From Acidobacteriota bacterium (lineage in GTDB: Bacteria > Acidobacteriota > Thermoanaerobaculia > Gp7-AA8), in the NCBI GenBank assembly GCA_019244185.1, contig JAFATB010000004.1, positions 1 through 60,238 of the forward strand: DNA of 60,238 bases. Reading direction: 5' to 3'. A program made the position numbers and the translations under genes. Positions 51,051-60,238 of the stretch are shown here, piece after piece. The notes beneath the pieces were generated by a model. The model saw only the letters and a program-made list of their open reading frames with translations. It did not search any database and was not told where the DNA came from. Positions within the stretch are counted from its first letter, which is position 1, and every line of letters starts with the position of its first letter.

Positions 51051-52025
51051 ATGATTTACGACGTCGTCCGGCGCGCGCTGTTCCATCTCGAGGCCGAGGC
51101 GGCGCACGAATGGACGACGGCGCAGATGGAGGCGCTGCAGCAGATTCCGATCGCGTTGCGCGCGATCGCGCGCGTGTGCCGTCCGCCGGCGAGCGCGGCG
51201 CGAACGTTGTGGGGGCTGCGCTTCCCGTCGCCGATCGGCATCGCCGGCGGCTTCGACAAGAACGCGACGCTGATGCCGATGCTGGCGGCGCTCGGCTTCG
51301 GCTTCATCGAAGTCGGGACCGTGACGTTGTATCCGCAGCCGGGAAATCCGCGACCGCGGCTCTTTCGCTATCCGGCAGAACGCGCGCTCATCAATCGCAT
51401 GGGGTTCAACAACGACGGCGCGGATGCGGTTGCGGCGCGATTGCGTGCATTTGACCGCAGCGTGCCGCTGTTCGTGAACGTCGGCAAGAACCGCGACGTG
51501 CCGCTCGAGCGCGCGACGGAGGCGTACGTCGAGTGTTACCGTCGTGTCGCGCCGCATGCGGATGCGGCGGTGCTGAATCTCTCGTCGCCGAACACGCCGG
51601 GATTGCGCGACCTGCAGCGGCCGGAGCATCTCGAGGCGCTGCTATCCGCGATCGGCAGCGTGCGCAGTGGGCCCGTGCTCGTGAAGATCGCGCCCGATCT
51701 CGACGAGACGCAGCTCGCGGAGATCGGCGACGTCTGCGTACGAAAGGCGGACGGGATGATCTGCACGAACACGACACTCGCGCGTTTGCCGGGGATGAAC
51801 GAAGCGGGCGGGCTCTCCGGCGCGCCGCTGATGGACCACGCGACTTCGGTGCTGGCGGCGGTGCGAACGCGCGTCGGGCCGGACTATCCGCTGATTGGCG
51901 TCGGTGGCGTATTCACGCCTGACGACGTACGCGCGAAGGTCCGCGCCGGCGCGAACCTCGTGCAGATTTACACGAGCTTCATCTACGAAGGCCCGATGAT
52001 TGCGAAGAGGCTTGCTCGCGCATGA
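51051..52025 (+). CDS. pyrD: Dihydroorotate dehydrogenase, class 2 (quinone)
   Basis: 324 residues. Class 2 features are a short N-terminal membrane-associating helix (MIYDVVRRALFHLEAEAAHEW), IGIAGGFDKNA, the NRMGFNN motif with catalytic Ser region, VNVGKN, NLSSPNTPGLRDLQ and the FMN phosphate loop GVGGVF. It oxidises dihydroorotate at the inner membrane. Its stop overlaps rlmB (ATGA). Confidence 0.96.
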   Translation: MIYDVVRRALFHLEAEAAHEWTTAQMEALQQIPIALRAIARVCRPPASAARTLWGLRFPSPIGIAGGFDKNATLMPMLAALGFGFIEVGTVTLYPQPGNPRPRLFRYPAERALINRMGFNNDGADAVAARLRAFDRSVPLFVNVGKNRDVPLERATEAYVECYRRVAPHADAAVLNLSSPNTPGLRDLQRPEHLEALLSAIGSVRSGPVLVKIAPDLDETQLAEIGDVCVRKADGMICTNTTLARLPGMNEAGGLSGAPLMDHATSVLAAVRTRVGPDYPLIGVGGVFTPDDVRAKVRAGANLVQIYTSFIYEGPMIAKRLARA

Positions 52026-52735
52026 TCGTTTACGGCGCCAATCCGGTGCTCGAAGCGCTGCGCTCGCATCCGCGGCGCGTGCGTTACGTCGCGTTCGCGC
52101 GCGAGCAGTCGGGCCGCGTGCAGAAAGTCGTCGCGGAAGCGAAGGCCGCCGGCGTGGCCGTGCGCGTGCTCTCGACGAACGAGCTGAACCGCCTCGCTGG
52201 GCGCGGCGTGCACAACGGCATCGTCGCCGATCTCGCCGAAGGTGCGTACGTCGACTTCGATGATGTGATCGCTGACGAGGCGACGACGTTCGTGCTCATC
52301 CTCGACGGCATCACCGATCCGCAGAACTTCGGCGCGATTCTGCGCGTCGCGGACGGCTTCGGCGTGCAGCTCGTCGTCGTGCCGGCGCACGACAGCGCGG
52401 GACTCACCGCCGCGGCCGTCAAGGCATCCGCCGGCGCATCGGAATGGGTCGCGGTCGCGCAGGTGACGAATCTCGCGCGCGCGATCGAGACGCTCAAAGA
52501 GAAGGGCTACTGGGTGTACGCCGCGGCGGCGGACGGCGATCGCGCGGATCAGATCGACTTCCGCGGAAAAGTCGCGCTCGTCCTCGGCAGCGAAGGCAAG
52601 GGCGTACGTCGCAACGTCGGCGAGCATTGCGACCGCACCGTGAGTATCCCGATGTTCGGCCACGTCGACTCGTTCAACGTCGCGACCGCGGCGGCGGTGC
52701 TCTGCTACGAAGTCGTGCGGCAGACGCGGACATGA
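52022..52735 (+). CDS. rlmB: TrmH-family 23S rRNA 2'-O-methyltransferase RlmB
   Basis: 237 residues. An N-terminal SpoU substrate-binding domain (VYGANPVLEAL) leads to the trefoil-knot catalytic domain: DGITDPQNFGAILRVADGFGV, LVLGSEGKGVRRNV and SIPMFGHVDSFNVATAAAVL, the three SpoU motifs. It methylates G2251 (E. coli numbering) of 23S rRNA. Confidence 0.93.
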   Translation: MIVYGANPVLEALRSHPRRVRYVAFAREQSGRVQKVVAEAKAAGVAVRVLSTNELNRLAGRGVHNGIVADLAEGAYVDFDDVIADEATTFVLILDGITDPQNFGAILRVADGFGVQLVVVPAHDSAGLTAAAVKASAGASEWVAVAQVTNLARAIETLKEKGYWVYAAAADGDRADQIDFRGKVALVLGSEGKGVRRNVGEHCDRTVSIPMFGHVDSFNVATAAAVLCYEVVRQTRT

Positions 52736-53463
52736 ATCCGCATCCGCTGTTCATCCGCGGCGTGAGTCTGCGCCGTGATGAGATTCATTCGTTCGGCGAG
52801 TATCCGCTCAGCGTGCCGGTGATCCGCGATCTGGAAGAGCTGGAGTTCCGCGCGCAGGTCACGCTTCTCATCGGCGAGAACGGCTCGGGGAAGTCGACCC
52901 TCCTCGAGGCGATCGCGATTGCATGCGGCTTCAATCCCGAGGGCGGCTCGAAGAACTTTCAGTTCGAGACGGTGGAGTCGCATTCGCCGTTGCATCGGCT
53001 GCTGCACGTGACGCGCGGGTACAAGCGGCCGAGCGACGGCTACTTTCTGCGCGCGGAGAGCTTCTTCAACGTGGCCACGGAGATCGACGAGCGCGGGCTC
53101 GCGCCGTATTACGGCGGTCGTTCGCTGCACGAGATGTCGCACGGCGAGTCGTTCTTCACGCTCCTCAACGAGCGGCTTCTCGGCGGCGGGCTCTACTTCT
53201 TCGACGAGCCGGAGGCGGCGCTCTCTCCGATGCGGCAGCTGGCCATGCTGACGCGGATCCACGAGCTCGTGCTCGACGCCTCGCAGCTCATCATCGCCAC
53301 GCATTCGCCGATTCTGATGGCGTATCCCGATGCGGAGATTCTGCAGATCGAGGGAGGCGCGTTGCGGCGGGTGGCGTACGAAGAAACCGAGCACTACCAG
53401 GTGACGCGGCAGTTTTTCGCGCATCGCGAGCGCATGCTGAAGGTGCTCGTGGGCGGGGAATGA
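52732..53463 (+). CDS. ABC-type AAA ATPase (AAA_21/SMC-like)
   Basis: 243 residues from ATG 52732 (ATGA with rlmB). Walker A LIGENGSGKSTLLEAIA, a signature-like MSHGESFFTLL, Walker B GLYFFDEPEAALSP and H-loop IIATHSPIL. No transmembrane partner or nuclease domain. Single-domain ATPases of this type often act in predicted DNA repair or defence, but no partner is seen here. Last gene before the tRNA cluster. Confidence 0.85.
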   Translation: MNPHPLFIRGVSLRRDEIHSFGEYPLSVPVIRDLEELEFRAQVTLLIGENGSGKSTLLEAIAIACGFNPEGGSKNFQFETVESHSPLHRLLHVTRGYKRPSDGYFLRAESFFNVATEIDERGLAPYYGGRSLHEMSHGESFFTLLNERLLGGGLYFFDEPEAALSPMRQLAMLTRIHELVLDASQLIIATHSPILMAYPDAEILQIEGGALRRVAYEETEHYQVTRQFFAHRERMLKVLVGGE

Positions 53464-53470
53464 CCTTGGC

Positions 53471-53499
53471 TTGCGTCCCGTTAGGCACTCTGCTATAAC
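53471..53499 (+). promoter_or_regulatory. Promoter for the tRNA-rpmG-secE-nusG region
   Basis: TTGCGT (53471-53476), 17 nt, TATAAC (53494-53499). Good spacing, immediately before the tRNA cluster. Confidence 0.7.
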
Positions 53500-53583
53500 C
53501 CGCAGTTCCTCGGCCGCCGCCGCAGAATCCCGAATTCTTCTGCTTGCATGTGGCTGCATGTGTCTTTGAAATCAGAAGTTGGC

Positions 53584-53659
53584 GCTGGCATAGCTCAGTT
53601 GGTAGAGCAGCTGATTTGTAATCAGCAGGTCGCGGGTTCGAGTCCCGTCGCCAGCTCCA
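53584..53659 (+). tRNA. tRNA-Thr (TGT)
   Basis: 76 nt cloverleaf, anticodon TGT in loop TTTGTAA, encoded CCA. The acceptor stem pairs except for one A-C at position 7-66. The D-arm box AGCTCAGTTGGTAGAGC and T-arm GGGTTCGAGTCCC are canonical. Confidence 0.96.
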
Positions 53660-53677
53660 GAGATGAAGCGCTTTTCC

Positions 53678-53764
53678 GGAGAGATGGCTGAGCGGCTAAA
53701 AGCAGCAGACTGTAAATCTGCCGGTCCACGACCTACGGAGGTTCGAATCCTCCTCTCTCCACCA
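53678..53764 (+). tRNA. tRNA-Tyr (GTA)
   Basis: 87 nt with a long variable arm (class II), anticodon GTA in CTGTAAA, encoded CCA. Confidence 0.96.
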
Positions 53765-53772
53765 TTGCTTCC

Positions 53773-53847
53773 GCGGGAGTAACTCAGGGGTAGAGTCACA
53801 GCCTTCCAAGCTGTTGGTCGCGGGTTCGAATCCCGTCTCCCGCTCCA
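53773..53847 (+). tRNA. tRNA-Gly (TCC)
   Basis: 75 nt, anticodon TCC in CTTCCAA, encoded CCA, perfect GCGGGAG acceptor stem. Confidence 0.96.
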
Positions 53848-54073
53848 ATTGCAACGGAACACCAACTCGGTCGGACCGCCAAAACGGTCCAGATGCGAGG
53901 CGACAACGAAGCAGATGCGCCGTTTCCGCGGCGCGCGGAACAGGAAGCTGCTCGCGAGAGCGGCGCAAATGCGAGGCGTCGGAAGAAGGACGGCGAGACG
54001 TAGCAGCGCTACGTCGCAGCCGGCCGACGACCGACAACGAGGCAGTTGCACCGCTATCGCGAGCAGCGAATCA
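53848..54073. other. 226-bp spacer inside the tRNA cluster
   Basis: No CDS, tRNA or terminator recognised. ATGCGAGGCG occurs twice (53893 and 53969). Other tRNA spacers here are 9-18 bp, so this gap is anomalous. Confidence 0.5.
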
Positions 54074-54148
54074 GCCCTCGTAGCTCAGGGGTAGAGCACG
54101 TCCTTGGTAAGGACGGGGTCACGAGTTCAAATCTCGTCGAGGGCTCCA
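54074..54148 (+). tRNA. tRNA-Thr (GGT)
   Basis: 75 nt, anticodon GGT in TTGGTAA, encoded CCA. Fourth in the E. coli thrU-tyrU-glyT-thrT order. Confidence 0.96.
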
Positions 54149-54173
54149 TCATCACTTAGTCGGAGTCATCATC

Positions 54174-54332
54174 ATGGCGGCAGCACGAGAGATCATCACG
54201 TTGCAGTGCACCGAGTGCAAGCGGCGCAACTACACGACCACGAAGAACAAAAAGACCACGACCGAGAAGCTCGAGCTGAAGAAGTTCTGCCGGCACGATC
54301 GGAAGCGGACCGTTCATCGCGAGACCAAGTAA
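54174..54332 (+). CDS. rpmG: 50S ribosomal protein L33
   Basis: 52 residues from ATG 54174. [19 protein letters not shown] with one CxxC, then TTTKNKKTT and [17 protein letters not shown]. The usual second CxxC is only CRHD here (one Cys), so this is a partly C-minus zinc form. It stands 25 bp after tRNA-Thr, where tuf is often found. Confidence 0.94.
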   Translation: MAAAREIITLQCTECKRRNYTTTKNKKTTTEKLELKKFCRHDRKRTVHRETK

Positions 54333-54383
54333 TCAGGAATTTCCCGAGAAGGCTTCGTCTTCTCAGGCATTTGCGGCAAATGT

Positions 54384-54459
<76 letters not shown>

Positions 54460-54526
54460 AACTTCTATAGGACAGCTCTTCGCCGGTTCGTCAGCGGACC
54501 CACGGTGAAGGGCTGTCGGAGTGTCG

Positions 54527-54775
54527 ATGGAAACAGAGAAGGAAAACGCGCTCGTCGCGAGACCGAAACAGTGGTGGCTCTCCACGCGGGAGTTCTTCCG
54601 CGACACCAATTCGGAGATGCGCAAGGTCACCTGGCCGACGCGCAACGAAGTGGTCACCACCACGGCCGTGGTCATCGTGGCCACGCTCGTCTTCGCCCTC
54701 TTCCTGTGGGGCTGCGACGTCGTGTTCTACAAAGCGATCGACTTCCTCTTCACGCGGTTCGGAGTGAGCACCTAA
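54527..54775 (+). CDS. secE: Protein translocase subunit SecE
   Basis: 82 residues from ATG 54527 (a GTG two codons earlier is possible). Cytoplasmic amphipathic helix ([26 protein letters not shown], the SecE signature) then one TM helix ([21 protein letters not shown]). It clamps SecY in the membrane. 4 bp before nusG. Confidence 0.95.
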   Translation: METEKENALVARPKQWWLSTREFFRDTNSEMRKVTWPTRNEVVTTTAVVIVATLVFALFLWGCDVVFYKAIDFLFTRFGVST

Positions 54776-54779
54776 GCAA

Positions 54780-55376
54780 ATGGAAGCGACCGGCCAGAAG
54801 CAGTGGTACATCGTCCACACCTACTCGGGCTTCGAGGAGCGGGTGAAGGAGAACCTGAATCAGCGCATCGACGCCCTCGGCATGCGCGACCGTTTCGGCG
54901 AGATCAAGATCCCGACCGAGACGCTCGTCGAGATGAAGGGCGGCAAGAAGCGCGAGGTTCAGCGCAAGTTCTTCCCCGGCTACATCCTCGTCGAGATGGA
55001 CATGACCGACGAGGCCTGGCATCTGGTCAAGAACACGCCGAAGGTGACCGGCTTCGTGGGCACCGGCAAGAAGCCGACGCCGCTCACGCCGGAAGAAGTC
55101 GACCAGATCCTCACGCAGGTCGTCACCACGAAGGAAAAACCGAAGCCGAAGCACGTCTACGAGCACGGCGAGCACGTGCGGATCATCGACGGTCCGTTCA
55201 CGAACTTCACCGGCGTCGTCGAGGAAGTGAACCTCGACCGCAACACGCTCAAAGTCATGGTCACGATCTTCGGCCGCTCTACGCCGGTCGAGCTTGACTT
55301 CCTGCAGGTGGCGCGTTTCGACCCGAGCGAGGAGCAGGGCGGGGCGGGCGCGGGCGGAGCGCAGAAGCAGCGGTAG
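54780..55376 (+). CDS. nusG: Transcription termination/antitermination factor NusG
   Basis: 198 residues. The NGN domain is [18 protein letters not shown] and [10 protein letters not shown]. The C-terminal KOW domain is [22 protein letters not shown] Gly/Ala-rich tail ([15 protein letters not shown]) extends past the usual end. It couples RNA polymerase to Rho and ribosomes. Confidence 0.97.
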   Translation: MEATGQKQWYIVHTYSGFEERVKENLNQRIDALGMRDRFGEIKIPTETLVEMKGGKKREVQRKFFPGYILVEMDMTDEAWHLVKNTPKVTGFVGTGKKPTPLTPEEVDQILTQVVTTKEKPKPKHVYEHGEHVRIIDGPFTNFTGVVEEVNLDRNTLKVMVTIFGRSTPVELDFLQVARFDPSEEQGGAGAGGAQKQR

Positions 55377-55384
55377 CGAAACGC

Positions 55385-55456
55385 GAATTAAGAATTTCGA
55401 ATGAAGAATTGAGAATCGCCACGGTCCACGCTTTCTTCATTCGAAATTCTTAATTC
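55385..55456. repeat. AT-rich perfect inverted repeat between nusG and rplK
   Basis: Arms 55385-55408 and 55433-55456 are 24 bp and exactly complementary, built from GAATTAAGAATTTCGAATGA-like sequence (about 25% GC) with a GC-rich 24-nt loop. A TAATTC direct extension follows. Striking against its GC-rich surroundings. Confidence 0.85.
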
Positions 55457-55476
55457 TTAATTCAATAGGAATCATC

Positions 55477-55902
55477 ATGGCTAAAAAAGTAACAGGCTAT
55501 ATCAAACTCCAGATCCCCGCCGGCGCCGCGACTCCGGCTCCTCCCGTCGGTCCGGCCCTCGGCCAGCACGGCGTGAACATCATGGAGTTCTGCAAGACCT
55601 TCAACGCGCGCACGCAGAAGGATCAGGGCCTCATCATCCCGGTCGTGATCACGGTCTTCTCCGACCGCACCTTCACGTTCGTCACCAAGACGCCGCCGGC
55701 GTCGATCCTCCTGCTCCGCGCCGCGGGCGTGCAGAAGGGCTCGGGCGTGCCGAACAAGACCAAGATCGGCAAGGTCACGCGCAAGCAGGTCGAAGAGATC
55801 GCGCGCACCAAGATGCCCGATCTCAACGCCGCGAACGTCGAGTCCGCGATCCGCACGGTGGAAGGCACCGCGCGCTCGATGGGCCTCGACGTCACCGATT
55901 AA
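55477..55902 (+). CDS. rplK: 50S ribosomal protein L11
   Basis: 141 residues. [38 protein letters not shown] split over its two signatures, [10 protein letters not shown] and the RNA-binding [11 protein letters not shown]. It forms the GTPase-associated centre with 23S rRNA. First gene of the L11-L1-L10-L12 operon, starting 20 bp after an AT-rich palindrome. Confidence 0.98.
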   Translation: MAKKVTGYIKLQIPAGAATPAPPVGPALGQHGVNIMEFCKTFNARTQKDQGLIIPVVITVFSDRTFTFVTKTPPASILLLRAAGVQKGSGVPNKTKIGKVTRKQVEEIARTKMPDLNAANVESAIRTVEGTARSMGLDVTD

Positions 55903-55997
55903 TCCGGCTGCAAAGAGGCGCGGCAGCGTGTGGCTGCCGCAAGGTTCAAACGTAGGAGGCGCCGCGCGAGCGGTGCCGTCTGCACTACGGAGGTGAA

Positions 55998-56699
55998 ATG
56001 GCCAAACACGGCAAGAAGTATCGTGCTGCCGTCGGGAAGGTCGAGACTCGCCCGTACCAGCTGGACGAAGCGTTCGGTCTGCTCAAGCAGATCGCCTACG
56101 CCAAGTTCAACGAGACGGTCGAGCTGTCGATGCTCCTCGGCGTCGATCCGAAACACGCCGATCAGATGGTCCGCGGCACCACCGTGCTCCCGCACGGTAC
56201 GGGCCAGACCAAACGCGTGCTCGTGATCGCTCAGGGCGACAAACAGAAGGAAGCGCAGGAAGCCGGCGCCGACTTCGTGGGCGGCGACGACATCGTCGAG
56301 AAGATCCAGGGTGGCTGGACCGATTTCGACGCCGTCATCGCCACTCCGGACATGATGCGTTCGGTCGGTAAGCTCGGAAAGGTCCTCGGCCCCCGCGGCC
56401 TGATGCCCAATCCGAAGACCGGCACCGTCACGTTCGACGTCGCCAAAGCGCTTCAGGAGATCAAGGCGGGTAAGGTGGAGTTCCGCGTCGACAAGACCGC
56501 GATCATCCACGTGCCGGTCGGCAAGATCTCGTTCTCGGCGGACCAGCTCAGCGACAACGCGTCGGCGATCATCAACGCCGTCCGCAAGGCGAAGCCGGCG
56601 GCGGCGAAGGGCAAGTACGTCCGCTCGATCTACATCTCGTCCACGATGAGCCCCTCGGTCGAGATCGACACGGCCATCGCCGAGGCGAAGGCGGAGTAA
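55998..56699 (+). CDS. rplA: 50S ribosomal protein L1
   Basis: 233 residues, [36 protein letters not shown] and the [21 protein letters not shown] segment identify L1. It forms the mobile L1 stalk and in many bacteria represses its own operon. The 95-bp leader holds a GGCAGC/GCTGCC hairpin and GTAGGAGG, a plausible autoregulatory site. Confidence 0.98.
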   Translation: MAKHGKKYRAAVGKVETRPYQLDEAFGLLKQIAYAKFNETVELSMLLGVDPKHADQMVRGTTVLPHGTGQTKRVLVIAQGDKQKEAQEAGADFVGGDDIVEKIQGGWTDFDAVIATPDMMRSVGKLGKVLGPRGLMPNPKTGTVTFDVAKALQEIKAGKVEFRVDKTAIIHVPVGKISFSADQLSDNASAIINAVRKAKPAAAKGKYVRSIYISSTMSPSVEIDTAIAEAKAE

Positions 56700-56708
56700 G
56701 GAGACAGC

Positions 56709-57251
56709 ATGAATCGCGACCAGAAAGCAGCAGCGATCTCCGAATTCTCCGAAGGCATCGGCCAGGCGACCAACGCGTTCCTGATCTCGTTCAAGGGCAT
56801 CACCGTCCCGCAGGTCACGGAACTGCGCAAGCAGGTTCGCGACTCGGGCTCGAGCTACGTCGTCGTCAAGAACACCCTCGCGCTGATCGCGGTGAAGGAC
56901 TCGCCGCTGACGCAGCTCAAGGAGCAGTTCACGGGCGAGACCGCCGTCGCGTACAACGCGACCGACGCGGTGGCGTTGGCGAAGGTGCTCACGAAGTTCG
57001 CGAAAGACGTTCCGACCGTGCAGTTCAAGGGCGCGATGCTCGGCGGCCAGGTGGTTCCGGCGGCCGAGATTCAGAACATCGCCAACCTTCCCTCGCGCGA
57101 AGAGCTCATCTCGAAGCTGCTCTATCTCATGCAGCATCCGCTGCGCGGACTCGCGGTCGTGCTCAACGGCACGCTGCGGAACTTCGCGGTGGTTCTCGAT
57201 CAGATCGCGAAGCAGAAGGGCGGCGGAGAGTCGTCCGAAGCCGGCGCATGA
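56709..57251 (+). CDS. rplJ: 50S ribosomal protein L10
   Basis: 180 residues. FLISFKGITVPQVTELRKQVRDSG, KNTLALIAV and the C-terminal helix that binds L7/L12 dimers (EELISKLLYLMQHPLRGLAVVLNGTLRNFAVVLDQIA). The C-terminal helix is long, compatible with more than two L12 dimers. Nine bp after rplA. Confidence 0.97.
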   Translation: MNRDQKAAAISEFSEGIGQATNAFLISFKGITVPQVTELRKQVRDSGSSYVVVKNTLALIAVKDSPLTQLKEQFTGETAVAYNATDAVALAKVLTKFAKDVPTVQFKGAMLGGQVVPAAEIQNIANLPSREELISKLLYLMQHPLRGLAVVLNGTLRNFAVVLDQIAKQKGGGESSEAGA

Positions 57252-57323
57252 CACACGTTCGATTGGCGCGGGCCACGGCCCGCTGGGAATTGCTGAACAG
57301 TTAGAAACTTTTGGAGGCTTGAA

Positions 57324-57713
57324 ATGGCTATTTCTACCGATGATTTCGTGAAGCAGATTGAGTCGATGACGGTTCTCGACCTGGCGAACCTCGTCAAGGC
57401 GCTCGAGGATCGCTTCGGCGTGTCCGCCGCCGCTGCGGCGGTTGCCGCGGCTCCGGCCGCCGGCGGTGGCGCGGCTGCGGCCGCGGCTCCGGCCGAAGAG
57501 CAGACCGAGTTCACCGTCGTCCTCTCGGATGTCGGCGACAAGAAGATCAACGTCATCAAGGCTGTCCGCGAGGTTACCTCGCTCGGCCTGAAGGAAGCGA
57601 AGGACCTCGTCGAGGGCGCGCCGCAGACCGTCAAGGAAGGCGTGTCCAAGGAAGAGGCCGAGAAGATCAAGAAGGTCTTCGAAGAGGCCGGCGCGAAGGT
57701 CACGGTCAAGTAA
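57324..57713 (+). CDS. rplL: 50S ribosomal protein L7/L12
   Basis: 129 residues. N-terminal dimerisation helix, Ala/Gly/Pro hinge (about 40-62), C-terminal factor-binding domain ([38 protein letters not shown]). Clean SD GGAGG. Followed by a terminator-like hairpin before rpoB. Confidence 0.98.
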   Translation: MAISTDDFVKQIESMTVLDLANLVKALEDRFGVSAAAAAVAAAPAAGGGAAAAAAPAEEQTEFTVVLSDVGDKKINVIKAVREVTSLGLKEAKDLVEGAPQTVKEGVSKEEAEKIKKVFEEAGAKVTVK

Positions 57714-57729
57714 ATCGGTTCGTTTTGAC

Positions 57730-57772
57730 TGTTCCGGGCGATGTTCGTGCATCGCCCGGAACAGGCGTTTTT
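57730..57772 (+). terminator. Attenuator hairpin between rplL and rpoB
   Basis: TGTTCCGGGCGATG (57730-57743) pairs perfectly with 57750-57763, followed by GGCGTTTTTG. Partial termination before rpoB is usual in bacteria. Confidence 0.8.
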
Positions 57773-57898
57773 GCGAAGTCCTCCTGAGCCGGAGAAGGGG
57801 GGAGCGGCCTTCTCCACATGGCTCACCATCGCGTACTCCTCTTTGCGTAGCCTGCAAAGAGGCCTCGCCTGACGCGAATACCAAAGGAGTCACACCGA

Positions 57899-60238
<2,340 letters not shown>

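Noticed and set aside
52732..53463. The lone AAA ATPase as a two-gene defence system (for example with a TOPRIM or HNH partner)
   Set aside because: No partner gene: it is preceded by rlmB and followed directly by tRNAs.

Overview
The window is a GC-rich (roughly two-thirds G+C) chromosomal segment of a diderm bacterium. The outer-membrane genes (bamA, skp-like, lpxD-fabZ-lpxA), a PilR-like regulator and a Zn-ribbon insertion in RpoB make Acidobacteriota or a close relative my best guess. This is an inference from gene content; no 16S gene is present. The DNA is densely coded, with many ATGA/GTGA stop-start overlaps, and I see no transposase, integrase, prophage or CRISPR array.

Layout. 1-5.2 kb: tail of a Clp ATPase, a LytS/LytTR two-component pair, a secreted DJ-1/PfpI protein, a cupin plus glycosyltransferase pair and a tautomerase. 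5.3-8.6 kb (minus strand): secreted trypsin-like protease, TspO, metallophosphatase. 8.8-17 kb: envelope cluster bamA, skp-like, lpxD, fabZ, lpxA, a Gfo/Idh dehydrogenase (GnnA-like context), mtnP and a PfkB kinase, closed by a large palindromic repeat. 17-25.7 kb: amidohydrolase, lytic transglycosylase, a clpX-like/nadK operon, a DUF4157 (eCIS-core) protein, a secreted ComEA-like protein and a degenerate membrane alkaline-phosphatase-fold protein.

25.7-31.9 kb holds the most system-like block: an Eco57I-type adenine methyltransferase, a compact SNF2 helicase and a membrane-anchored MutS-type ATPase, tightly packed and partly overlapping. It looks like a DNA-modification or defence module that I cannot match to a complete known system. 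It runs into a sigma-54 activator gene (PilR-like) and a DUF192 lipoprotein gene.

33.8-44 kb: a rhomboid-fold protein without recognisable catalytic residues, a Zn-ribbon/RGG-type disordered protein, a PTPS homologue lacking the usual Cys, DUF1802, a DnaJ-domain membrane protein, an ECF sigma/anti-sigma pair, a Ham1-type NTPase, two paralogous Thr-rich lipoproteins (one behind a near-consensus sigma-54 promoter), coaE-folD, and a second copy of the palindromic repeat.

44.3-60.2 kb is translation/transcription core: rplM-rpsI, rpsB-tsf, pyrH-frr-ispD-ispF-gltX-pyrD-rlmB-AAA ATPase, then tRNA Thr-Tyr-Gly-Thr, rpmG, tRNA-Trp, secE, nusG, rplK-rplA-rplJ-rplL and the first 780 codons of rpoB. The tRNA order matches E. 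coli thrU-tyrU-glyT-thrT, but tuf is absent after the last Thr tRNA. RpoB carries an unusual eight-cysteine insertion.

A recurring regulatory theme is a -10-like hexamer (TATACT, TACAAT, TAGAAT, TACACT) 6-15 nt before the start codon of many genes, suggesting leaderless or nearly leaderless transcripts.
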